Below, piece after piece: positions 32,499 to 40,190 of a stretch of 47,195 nucleotides of DNA (the stretch's first letter is position 1; the number at the start of each line of letters is the position of its first letter). The DNA comes from Ilumatobacteraceae bacterium. Its GTDB lineage: Bacteria; Actinomycetota; Acidimicrobiia; Acidimicrobiales; Ilumatobacteraceae. The notes beneath the pieces were generated by a model that saw only the letters and a list, made by a program, of their open reading frames with translations, was not told the origin of the DNA and searched no databases. The translations under genes and the position numbers were made by a program. Location of the stretch: positions 1 through 47,195 of the forward strand of contig JANYKU010000096.1 in the NCBI GenBank assembly GCA_025358075.1. The letters run 5' to 3'.

Positions 32499-34737
32499 TC
32501 AACCGGCGACAGCGTCGCCAATCAGCTGGTGCTCGATGGCCCAGCGGGTCGCTGCGGAGCGGTTGGTGACCGCGAGCTTGGCGTAGATGTGCTGGATGTG
32601 GTTGTCCGCGGTCTTGGATGAGATGAACAGCTGCGCGGCGATGTCGCGCGTCGTCTTCCCCTCAGCGATCAGTCGCAGCACGTCGACTTCTCGACGAGTC
32701 AGGCCGGCAGGGCTCGAGTGGTGTGCCTGCCGGATGAGTGCCCGGCGAGCGAGCTCGATCTGCTCCCTCGCGTAGACCGCGGCATCGTTGAGATCCAGCT
32801 CCGCGCCGGCCGACGTGCACTGCCTCGATCGCTCCTCGCCCAACAGCTCGGTGAGGCGGCCGCCGAGGTCGACCAGCTCGGGGACGTGGTGGAAGCTCGC
32901 CGGCTCCCGGGAGATGGCCCCGAGTAGCGTCGCTGCGACATCGAAACGGCCGACGCGTTCGAAGAGCGCAGGCACGCTGGCCAGCGTGATGATGAGCTGC
33001 GCCACGCTGCCGGCCTGGTGGAACGATTCGATAGCAGGGCCGAGCAGTGCCAGGGCAGCGTCGGGCTCTCCTTCGGAGGTGTGCAGACGCGCCGCGTCGC
33101 GTCCGATGAAGCCCTCGAAGAACTTGACGCGGTGCTCCCGAACGACCCCGACGCCCTCGTCCCAAGCCAGCAGTGCTCGAGCCGTGTCGACCTTGGAAAA
33201 GGCCAGCCCGACGATCCACAGCGTGTAGGCGATCCAGTAGGGGTTGCCGAGCTCTCGAGCCGCGGCGACTGCCGAGTCGGTCAATTCGAGCGCTTCGTCG
33301 ACCCGACCGGCCGACTGCAGACCGTCGAGGTACGCGGCGATCCCGTATGCCTGCGAGGCCACCCCCGGGAGCGCCGCCACGGTGCCGGTGAGCTGCACGT
33401 AGCGATCGAGGTGGCCGCAGTAGACCTCGCCGAGAGCCTCGATGAAGGTGGCGTAACCGGGCGCGCAGGTGTCGTAGCGGGATTGGGTCTCCAGTTCGGT
33501 CGCTCGGTGCGCATTCGCTGCAGCGGCTTCAGCCCGTCCGACGAAGCATGCGTAGCCTGCCGCCGCGTAGAGGCGTGGAAGGCGGCGGACGTCGGCATCG
33601 GTCGCTGCCGGCAGCAGCTCCTCGGCCCACGCCACCGTCTCGAACAGTTGCACCGAGAAGCCCATCAACGCGGCATGCGCGGCGACATCTGTCGCCACCT
33701 CCAGCTGGCCGCGCTCCATGCTCCAGCGAAACGCTGAGCGAAGGTTGGCGAGCTCGACCTCCACCCAGTCGACGGCGTCGCGCCATCCGGGCCCGTTCCA
33801 GTGCCCATAACGAGCCGACGCTTCGTGCCCGAAGTGCGCCGCGTGCCGGTCGCGCATTCGTTCGAGCTCACCGATGGCCAACAGCTGCTCTTCGGCGAAC
33901 TGCCTGATGGTCTCGTACATGCCGTATCTCGTGTTGATGGCGGCGTGGTTGACGACCACGAGCGACTTGCGGACCAAGGAGTCGAGACGCTCGAGCACAT
34001 CGACGTCGTCGGCGTCTTCGACGACGGAAGAGATGCCCGCCAGGTCGAACCCGCCCGAGAAGACCGATGCGTTGTGCAGTAACTGGCGCTCGTCATCGCT
34101 CAACAGATCGTACGACCAGCCCACCGCGAGTCGCAGCGTCTGCTGGCGTTCCGGCTGCCGTTCCGATCCCTTCAGCAGTCGGAAGCGATCGTCAAGCCGA
34201 TCCCTGACCTCGACCGCACTCATCGAGGCCATCCGAGCCGCCGCCAGTTCGATCCCGAGCGGAAGCCCGTCGAGGGTCTCGCAGATCTCGGTCACCGCGG
34301 CGGCGTTCTGTGTGTCGTACAACCCGAAGCCGGGGCGGGCTGCGCTGGCCCGCTCGACGAATAACTTGACCGCATCGGATGCGAGCCCACCGTCGAGCGT
34401 CAGAGGCGAGACAGTCAGCAGCGTCTCGCCGGCGACCCACAGGTACTCGCGCGAGGTGGCCACGACCTTGGCGTTCCCGGACCGACCGAGGATCTGTTTG
34501 ATGGCTGCGCTTGCGGCGTCGAGCACATGCTCGCAGTTGTCGACCAGCAGCAACAGCCGTCGACCGGCGACGGCGTCGGCCACGGTGTCGATCAGTTCGA
34601 CATCTCCCTGGGGTGTGATGCCCATTGCGGTCGCAATGGCAGCAGGAACCGACGAAGGGTCACCGACTGGAGCGAGCTCGACCGAGATGGGCCGTGCCGC
34701 GAGCAAGATCCGACCTGCGCCAGTCAGCGTGATCACG
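32499..34737 (-). pseudogene. AfsR/LuxR-type ATPase regulator, 5' end and Walker A missing
   Basis: About 745 residues are recognisable. They include VELAPVGDPSSVPAAIATAMG and Walker B LLLLVDNCEHVLDAA, the LSPLTL- and LDGLPLGIELAAAR-type motifs of STAND ATPases, a helical TPR-like region, and a C-terminal LuxR helix-turn-helix (LTRREVDVLRLIAEGKTTRD, then SSKTADNHIQHIYAKL). The N-terminus is damaged: after NVITLTGAG the G-V-G-K-T Walker A loop and about 18 residues are absent. The frame upstream runs antisense through an MNT gene. The ORF remains open to 34961, so a protein may be made, but it should not bind ATP normally. Intact relatives are 50-200 residues longer at the N-terminus. Confidence 0.75.
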
Positions 34738-35028
34738 TTTGGTTCATTTGCGCGCGGGGACAGCGATATCGACTCCGACATCGACGTGATCATCGTGCGT
34801 CCCCCGAGCATCGACGCGGACGATGACCGGTGGACCCGAACGGTCGAGCGATGGCGAACCATCGTGAGCCGGGTCGCAGGAAATACCGTCGAAATCCTCG
34901 ACGTGGGTGCGAACGCGGTAGCCGCCAAGCTGTCCGGTGGGACCCAGTTGTGGCGCGACATCCATCGTGACGGCCAGGTGGTGTTCGGTGAACGTCTCGA
35001 GGCGTTGGCGGACCGGGTCGATGCCTAG
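34729..35028 (+). pseudogene. MNT-type nucleotidyltransferase (antitoxin-like), N-terminally clipped
   Basis: From GTG at 34729 the frame gives 99 residues: FGSFARGDSDIDSDIDVIIV, which is the G-S-x(n)-D-x-D nucleotidyltransferase signature, then DDDRWTRTVERWRTIVSRVAG, NTVEILDVGANAVAAKL and LWRDIHRDGQVVFGERLEAL. MNT proteins neutralise HEPN toxins, in some systems by AMPylation. The catalytic core is present, but the leading helix, or a helix-turn-helix found in actinobacterial forms, is missing where the antisense regulator gene joins. A HEPN gene follows with its start overlapping this stop. Whether it is still active cannot be said. Confidence 0.65.
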
Positions 35029-35290
35029 ACCAATGCGCACGCGCCCGGTCAGTGCCGCACAGATCCGCGCCCACGCTGGCAAGGCACAGGAATTCGCCGA
35101 TGCCGCGACCAGTGAGCTTGCAGCCGGCCGTTTCATCGCCGCAAGCAGCCTGGCTGTACACGCAGGAATCAACGCCGCCGACGCGGTATGTGGCGCTCGA
35201 ATCGGTCAACGAGCCTCCGGAGAAGACCACGGCCAAGTTCTGATACTCCTGGGTGAAGCCCACAGCGCGCTGCAACTTCCCGCACCCGAA
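35021..35290 (+). pseudogene. HEPN-domain protein, C-terminally truncated
   Basis: The ATG at 35021 overlaps the MNT stop (35026-35028). The frame reads SAAQIRAHAGKAQEFADAAT, then SELAAGRFIAASSLAVHAGI, NAADAVCGARIGQRASGEDH and GQVLILLGEA. This matches the helical hairpin of HEPN proteins paired with MNT antitoxins. The usual following helices, which bring R-x(4-6)-H or the final H, are absent. After about residue 80 the sequence loses resemblance and runs in frame, by chance, into the acyl-CoA dehydrogenase. Toxin function is therefore doubtful. Confidence 0.6.
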
Positions 35291-35413
35291 CCACGAACCC
35301 TGCGGGTCAAGCCGTGTCGCAGTGCCTCGATGCGGAAGAGTCGATGCGAGGACCAATTGCCCTGGCCAGGACGACTCGGCCTCCGTAGCGTCGACTTGAA
35401 CCCGGGAGGCACC

Positions 35414-36634
35414 ATGGATTTCGAATTGTCCGAGAAGATGTCGACCATGCTCGCGATGATCCGCGAGTTCATGGATCGCGAGGTCATCCCGCTGGAAGGC
35501 GAGATGTTGCACGGCGACCCGGCGACGCTGGAAGCCGGCGTAAAGGCCGCTCAGGCAAAGGTCAAGCGGATGGGTTTGTGGGCGCCGAACCACCCGATCG
35601 AGTACGGCGGACTCGGCCTGTCGATGGTGGATCACGGGTTGTTCGCCGAGGCAGTCGGCCGCAGCCCGCTGGGCATGACCGTGTTCGGCACCCAGGCGCC
35701 CGACGCCGGCAACATCGAGATCCTCCACAAGTACGCCACCGAGGAACAGCGCGAACGATTCCTTCGTCCCCTTGTCGCCGGTGACATCCGTAGTTGCTTC
35801 TCGATGACCGAGCCCGAGACCGCCGGCTCGAACCCCGTCCTGCTCGCTACCACTGCGGTGACCGATGGGGACGACTACGTCATCAATGGCCAGAAGTGGT
35901 TCACCTCATCGGCCGACGGCGCCGAGTTCGCGATCGTCATGGCGGTCACCAACCCCGGTGCGCCCCCGCACCAACGGGCCAGCATGATCATCGTTCCCAC
36001 CGATACCCCCGGCTTCAACTTGGTGCGCAACGTCAGCGTCATGGGCCACTCCGGCTCGGGCCACGCCAGCCACGCAGAGGTCATCTACCAGTCGTGCCGG
36101 GTCCCTCTGACGAACCTGCTCGGGCCCGAAGGCAGCGGATTCCTCATCGCCCAAGATCGCCTCGGGGCCGGCCGCATCCACCACTGCATGCGCTGGCTCG
36201 GCATCGCAGCACGCGCCTTCGACATGATGTGCACCCGCGCCAACGAGCGGGTGATCGACGTCGATGGTGGCACCCTTGCCGACAAGCAGGTCATTCAACA
36301 CTGGGCCGCGGAACTGGAGGCCGAGATCCGCGGCGTACGACTGCAGACACTGCACGCGGCATGGATGATCGATCGCCATGGAGCCAGGGCCGCCCGCGAC
36401 GAGATCTCGGCCATCAAGTTCGAAGTCGCCAACACCATGCTGAAAGCCGTCGACACCGCGATCCAGGTGCACGGTGCCCTCGGTGTCACCGACGACACGA
36501 TCCTGGCCTACTGGTACCGCAACGAACGTGCCGCCCGCATCTACGACGGCGCCGACGAAGTACACAAGACGAGCCTCGGCCGCCGCATCCTGCGCCGATA
36601 CGCACAGGCCGCCGAGCCGCGCTTCAGCGGATGA
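35414..36634 (+). CDS. Acyl-CoA dehydrogenase
   Basis: 406 residues. The start is the ATG at 35414 with GGGAGG five bases upstream; the open frame before it belongs to the HEPN remnant. Family blocks: LWAPNHPIEYGGLGLSMVDH, CFSMTEPETAGSNPVLLATT (flavin contact), INGQKWFTSSADGAEFAIVM, GHASHAEVIYQSCRVP, DRLGAGRIHHCMRWLGIA, and QVHGALGVTDDTILAYWYRN near the end. It should oxidise an acyl-CoA to the enoyl-CoA with FAD, passing electrons to ETF. It resembles the ACAD10/11-like group. The 3' end overlaps the convergent methyltransferase gene by 11 bases. Confidence 0.93.
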   Translation: MDFELSEKMSTMLAMIREFMDREVIPLEGEMLHGDPATLEAGVKAAQAKVKRMGLWAPNHPIEYGGLGLSMVDHGLFAEAVGRSPLGMTVFGTQAPDAGNIEILHKYATEEQRERFLRPLVAGDIRSCFSMTEPETAGSNPVLLATTAVTDGDDYVINGQKWFTSSADGAEFAIVMAVTNPGAPPHQRASMIIVPTDTPGFNLVRNVSVMGHSGSGHASHAEVIYQSCRVPLTNLLGPEGSGFLIAQDRLGAGRIHHCMRWLGIAARAFDMMCTRANERVIDVDGGTLADKQVIQHWAAELEAEIRGVRLQTLHAAWMIDRHGARAARDEISAIKFEVANTMLKAVDTAIQVHGALGVTDDTILAYWYRNERAARIYDGADEVHKTSLGRRILRRYAQAAEPRFSG

Positions 36635-37490
36635 TGCGGGCCATGGCAGCGATGAACTCGGCGGTCGTGCCACAACACCCACCGACGAAATCAGCACCAG
36701 CGGCCAGGAGGGTCTCGACGTGACCGGCATACTCCGCCGGCGTCATCCGGTACACGACCTCTCGACCGACCAGCTCGGGCAGACCTGCATTGGCCTTGAT
36801 CCAAACAGGAAGATCCGTCGCGCCGGCGAGTGCTGCGCAGATCGGGGCAGCAGAATCGACACCTACGCCGCAGTTGGCGCCGATCACGTCGGCACCGGCG
36901 GCGGCAAGGCCCTCCGCGGCCTGCGCCGGCGACACGCCCGTCATCGTCCGATCCTTGTTCCTGCCGGAGTCGAACGTCATGCATGCCACGACGGGCAATC
37001 CCGTGACACGCGCCGCCTCGACGGCGAGCACAGCTTCGTTGAGATCGGACATCGTCTCGATCACGATGGCGTCGACGCCTCCGCCGGCGAGCGCTGTCGC
37101 CTGCTCGTTGAAAGCGGCGCGCAGTTCGTCCTTGTCGACGTCACCGCTCACCAACATCGTGTTGGTAGGACCGATCGAGCCAAAGACCTTGACGCGCTCT
37201 CCCGCCGCTCGCCGCGAGATCTGCGCTCCCGCCCGATTGATCGCGACGACATCACGGGCAGCGTCACGCAGGGCGAAGCGGTTTGCCTGGAACGTATTCG
37301 TGAGGATGATCTCGCTCCCGGCATCGACGTAGCTCCTCCCCACCGCCTCGACCCGATCCGGATGGCTCAGGTTCCACAGGTCGGGAAACTGGCCGGGTGG
37401 CAGACCACGCGCCAGCATCTGTGTTCCCCAAGCGCCGTCGGTCAGCACCGGGCCTCGGGCGAGGAGCTCGCGGATGAGGTTGGCAGCCAC
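36624..37490 (-). CDS. Homocysteine S-methyltransferase-family protein (Zn-dependent)
   Basis: 288 residues from GTG at 37490, four bases after the corrinoid gene's stop. The barrel shows LTDGAWGTQMLARGL, SEIILTNTFQANRFAL, KVFGSIGPTN, and IVIETMSDLNEAVLAVEAAR. Zinc ligands lie in GANCGVG and, near the C-terminus, GGCCGTT. Family members (MetH N-terminal module, BHMT, MmuM) transfer a methyl group to homocysteine. It lacks the other MetH modules, but the preceding gene supplies a B12 protein, so together they recreate the MetH N-terminal and B12 arrangement. The acceptor or donor could differ from homocysteine. Confidence 0.9.
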   Translation of the reverse strand: MAANLIRELLARGPVLTDGAWGTQMLARGLPPGQFPDLWNLSHPDRVEAVGRSYVDAGSEIILTNTFQANRFALRDAARDVVAINRAGAQISRRAAGERVKVFGSIGPTNTMLVSGDVDKDELRAAFNEQATALAGGGVDAIVIETMSDLNEAVLAVEAARVTGLPVVACMTFDSGRNKDRTMTGVSPAQAAEGLAAAGADVIGANCGVGVDSAAPICAALAGATDLPVWIKANAGLPELVGREVVYRMTPAEYAGHVETLLAAGADFVGGCCGTTAEFIAAMARIIR

Positions 37491-37494
37491 GGTG

Positions 37495-38142
37495 TCAGCG
37501 ACCGGGCCCGGCGCCGACCAGCTCGAGCGCGGCTCGGACAGCGGCGTTGGCGTTGGCGGCGAAGGCGTCTGCACCGAACTCTTTGGCCCTCGCCTCGTTC
37601 ATCGGCGCTCCACCGACGAGCACCCTGACGTCATCACGGAGACCCGCCGACGAGATCGCCTCGATGATGGATGGCATCGACAGCATCGTCGTCGTCAACA
37701 ACGCCGAAAGCCCGACCAGCTGAGGCCGGTGTTCGCGGATTGCGGCCACCACCTCCGCAGGGGAGACATTGGTACCGAGGTCGATGACCTCGAAACCGGC
37801 TCCTTCGAGCATGACGGCCACGAGGTTCTTACCAATGTCATGGAGGTCACCCTGGACCGTTCCGATCACCACGCGGCCGACACGCCGGGCGCCTCCGGCC
37901 GCAAACAGCGGGCGCAGGATGTCGAGGCCAGCCGTGATCGCCCGTCCAGACGACAACAGCTCGGGGACGAAGTACACGTCGTCCTCGAAGCGGCGCCCTG
38001 CCTCGGCCATCGCCGGGATCATGACGTCATCGATGAGCGTCTGGGGATCGAACCCAGCGTCGAGACCCCGTCGGGTCAGCCCGGGAGTCAGGTCAAAGTC
38101 ACCTTCCAACACCGCCTCGTAGAGTTCGTCGAGCACTGTCAT
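37495..38142 (-). CDS. Corrinoid (B12-binding) methyl-carrier protein
   Basis: 215 residues in the MtaC/MtbC/MetH-B12 layout. A helical cap (about 1-85) is followed by a Rossmann-like B12 domain with DLHDIGKN (D-x-H-x-x-G, His the lower cobalt ligand), GFEVIDLGTNVSP, VGLSALLTTTM and VLVGGAPMN. It shuttles methyl groups on cobalt between two methyltransferases. It lies six bases after the UroD-family gene and four bases before the homocysteine methyltransferase-like gene, so the three form one operon. Confidence 0.93.
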   Translation of the reverse strand: MTVLDELYEAVLEGDFDLTPGLTRRGLDAGFDPQTLIDDVMIPAMAEAGRRFEDDVYFVPELLSSGRAITAGLDILRPLFAAGGARRVGRVVIGTVQGDLHDIGKNLVAVMLEGAGFEVIDLGTNVSPAEVVAAIREHRPQLVGLSALLTTTMLSMPSIIEAISSAGLRDDVRVLVGGAPMNEARAKEFGADAFAANANAAVRAALELVGAGPGR

Positions 38143-38148
38143 CGCCGA

Positions 38149-39435
38149 TCAGCTCCCTCCGTTGTATTCGTGCACAGCGTCGATTACCGCAACGATGTTC
38201 TCCAGCGGCGTGCCCGCCTGAACGTTGTGGATCGTGTTGAACACGAACCCCCCGCCGGCGCCGAGCACCTCGCACCGATGCAGCACTTGGTCGCGGACCT
38301 CGTCGGGCGTGCCGAACGGCAGGGTGTGCTGGGTGTCGACACCTCCGCCCCAGAAGACAAGATCGCGCCCGTACTCGCGCTTGAGGTGCTCGGCCTCCAT
38401 GTTCGCAGCCGAGCACTGGACCGGGTTGATGATGTCGAACCCACATTCGATGAACGACCGCATGAAGCGCTCGACCGAGCCACAGGAGTGCTTGAACGTC
38501 TTCCAGCTCGTGTGGTCGTGTATCCAGTCGTTGACCCGCCGGTAGTGGGGAGCCCACAGATCCTCGAAGGTCTCGACGGAGCAAAACGCCGATGTCTGGG
38601 TACCGAAGTCGGTGCCGCAGGTCATCGCCGCATCGAACCGGTCACCGACCCGTCCGTGGATCCGGGCCAGGTTCTCCAGTGCGATGTCGACCTGGGCCGA
38701 GAACACCTGGCGGACGTACTCGCGGCGCTTCCTGATGGAGATGTACCACTCGGTGATGTCGCGGATGCCTCGCGGCCGCTCGAGGCCCGGCGCCGGCACG
38801 AACGCGATGTCGCCCAGCGCCATCCCTGGCAGCACGGCGATCACCGCCCTCCCCGTCGCCTCGGCTGCCGACAGGTCGACGTCGAGATCGTCGAGGTCCG
38901 AATCCGAAACGAGTTGGTACTCCTCCAGGTTGTCGTTCGGGTCGAGTCGAGCGGCGTCGATCGGTTCCTGTCGGATGATCGTGTCGAAGAAGAATCCGGT
39001 TTTGGGCATCCGACCGCTGGGTGGGACCGAAAGATTGCCCTTCGGGTAGATGAAGGTGTCGCCCCGATCGTCGACGGTGGTGCGGAAGTCGCCGGAGACA
39101 AGCACCTCGAGGCCGTGAGGCATTGTCCACGGCTGCCAACTGTCATTTCGGAAGCCGAACATGGTCTCCCTGCCGACGACTCCTTCGACGTCGACGCCCA
39201 TCGCCTGCTTCAAATCGTCGTCGATCACCCCGAGCATCTGATATGGCTCGTGAACCTTCACCAGCCGCTGCTCAAGCCCGTAGTAGTCGCGGAGGGCAGC
39301 GACGACGGAGACATGGATCCCGGTCACCGGGGTTCCGCCGAAATCGACGGGGATGCGGTCGGGTTCGCGGTGGTCGAACGTGGTCAGCACGCGATCCCGA
39401 CAGGTCACAGTCGTCTGATGAGTCTGGTCGGTCAT
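38149..39435 (-). CDS. Uroporphyrinogen decarboxylase-family methyltransferase (MtaA/MtbA-like)
   Basis: 428 residues from the ATG at 39435 with GGAG seven bases upstream. It opens DRVLTTFDHREPDRIPVDFG, a hallmark of the UroD-like methyltransferase branch and not of haem UroD. KHSCGSVERFMRSFIECGFD (Zn-binding His/Cys), INPVQCSAA, FWGGGVDTQHTLPFGTPDEV and GGFVFNTIHNVQAGTPLENI follow. Such proteins methylate or demethylate corrinoid proteins with methoxylated or methylamine substrates. It leads the operon with the corrinoid protein and the homocysteine methyltransferase-like protein. The substrate is not readable. Confidence 0.88.
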   Translation of the reverse strand: MTDQTHQTTVTCRDRVLTTFDHREPDRIPVDFGGTPVTGIHVSVVAALRDYYGLEQRLVKVHEPYQMLGVIDDDLKQAMGVDVEGVVGRETMFGFRNDSWQPWTMPHGLEVLVSGDFRTTVDDRGDTFIYPKGNLSVPPSGRMPKTGFFFDTIIRQEPIDAARLDPNDNLEEYQLVSDSDLDDLDVDLSAAEATGRAVIAVLPGMALGDIAFVPAPGLERPRGIRDITEWYISIRKRREYVRQVFSAQVDIALENLARIHGRVGDRFDAAMTCGTDFGTQTSAFCSVETFEDLWAPHYRRVNDWIHDHTSWKTFKHSCGSVERFMRSFIECGFDIINPVQCSAANMEAEHLKREYGRDLVFWGGGVDTQHTLPFGTPDEVRDQVLHRCEVLGAGGGFVFNTIHNVQAGTPLENIVAVIDAVHEYNGGS

Positions 39436-39456
39436 GTGCGCACTCCATCGCGACGT

Positions 39457-39477
39457 CTTCCCGGACATGCCGGAAAG
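39457..39477. promoter_or_regulatory. Dyad upstream of the corrinoid methyltransferase operon
   Basis: CTTCCCGG-ACATG-CCGGAAAG, an eight-base inverted repeat with one wobble, 22 bases upstream of the operon's first ATG. It could be an operator or leader hairpin. I see no B12-box, so no cobalamin riboswitch is claimed. Confidence 0.35.
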
Positions 39478-39598
39478 AATCAAACGTACGCTGCAGCCCC
39501 GCCGGACGGGAGGGGCAAAGGTCACTTCTTGCGCGTGAGCCACTATGCGTTGCGCCCGGGCGGTGGGCTCCGCTGGCTGATCGACTCCTTCGGGTAGA

Positions 39599-40033
39599 TC
39601 AAGGTCGACTGGCGGCGGCGGCCCAGCCGGTCAGGCCGACGATGCGCAGCACCAGCACTCGGGTGAAGGGCTGGTCCTTGTACTGCAGATAGCGCCCGGC
39701 CAACAGGGCGGCCAGAGCCGCCGCCCGGCCGGCGTCGGCGTCGCCCTGCCAACGCAGCTCGACCCGCACCCACCACAGCCGCGACCAGTCGCCGGGGTCC
39801 CAGTGTTCGACGAGCAGCGTGGCCCGCGGATCCACCTCCAGGTTCCGCTCCCGCTGCAATCGCGACGACGCCTTCGGCTTCACCCAATCGACGGGCACAC
39901 CCACATAGCCGTCGTCGTCCACCGCATACGCGACGGGCACGGCGTCGACGCCCCGCTCGGCGTGAACCGTGCACAGGATCCCATGATCGTGTGCCGCCAG
40001 CCGGGCCCGCGCCTCATCCTCGGCGAGCCTCAT
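39599..40033 (-). CDS. PPOX-class F420-dependent oxidoreductase-like protein (TIGR03668 type)
   Basis: 144 residues with the split-barrel FMN/F420 fold: RARLAAHDHGILCTVHAERG, AVPVAYAVDDDGYVGVPVDW, KPKASSRLQRERNLEVDPRA, TLLVEHWDPGDWSRLWWVRV. The W-x-K-P-K and E-H-W-D-P-x-D-W blocks match the TIGR03668 subgroup, which occurs in F420-using actinobacteria. It may reduce or oxidise a small substrate with F420 or bind flavin; the reaction is unknown. It diverges from the acyl-CoA ligase gene. Confidence 0.87.
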   Translation of the reverse strand: MRLAEDEARARLAAHDHGILCTVHAERGVDAVPVAYAVDDDGYVGVPVDWVKPKASSRLQRERNLEVDPRATLLVEHWDPGDWSRLWWVRVELRWQGDADAGRAAALAALLAGRYLQYKDQPFTRVLVLRIVGLTGWAAAASRP

Positions 40034-40190
40034 GGTGTGATGGTAGGTCGTCGAACGAATAGATCGCGGTTGGTCGACGTGGCCGTCGCCGCTGTTCGGT
40101 GCCCCGATACCGCTGGCGATACGCTCCCGCCGTGGTTGAGCAACGGCGTGTCCACGACGTGATCGTCACCTTCGAGGCCGGGACGGTGCG

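Noticed and set aside
34937-36634. Continuous frame that would fuse HEPN to acyl-CoA dehydrogenase
   Set aside because: The dehydrogenase has its own ATG and GGGAGG site at 35414 and normal family length. The upstream frame loses HEPN likeness at about 35290, so the fusion is accidental.
37474-39597. 707-codon open frame on the plus strand
   Set aside because: It is antisense to the corrinoid methyltransferase operon and mirrors its codon pattern. Composition is Asp/His/Arg-rich without any motif; a typical high-GC shadow.
39436-39598. Possible cobalamin riboswitch before the corrinoid operon
   Set aside because: On the sense strand I see no B12-box or required core; only a short dyad is present.
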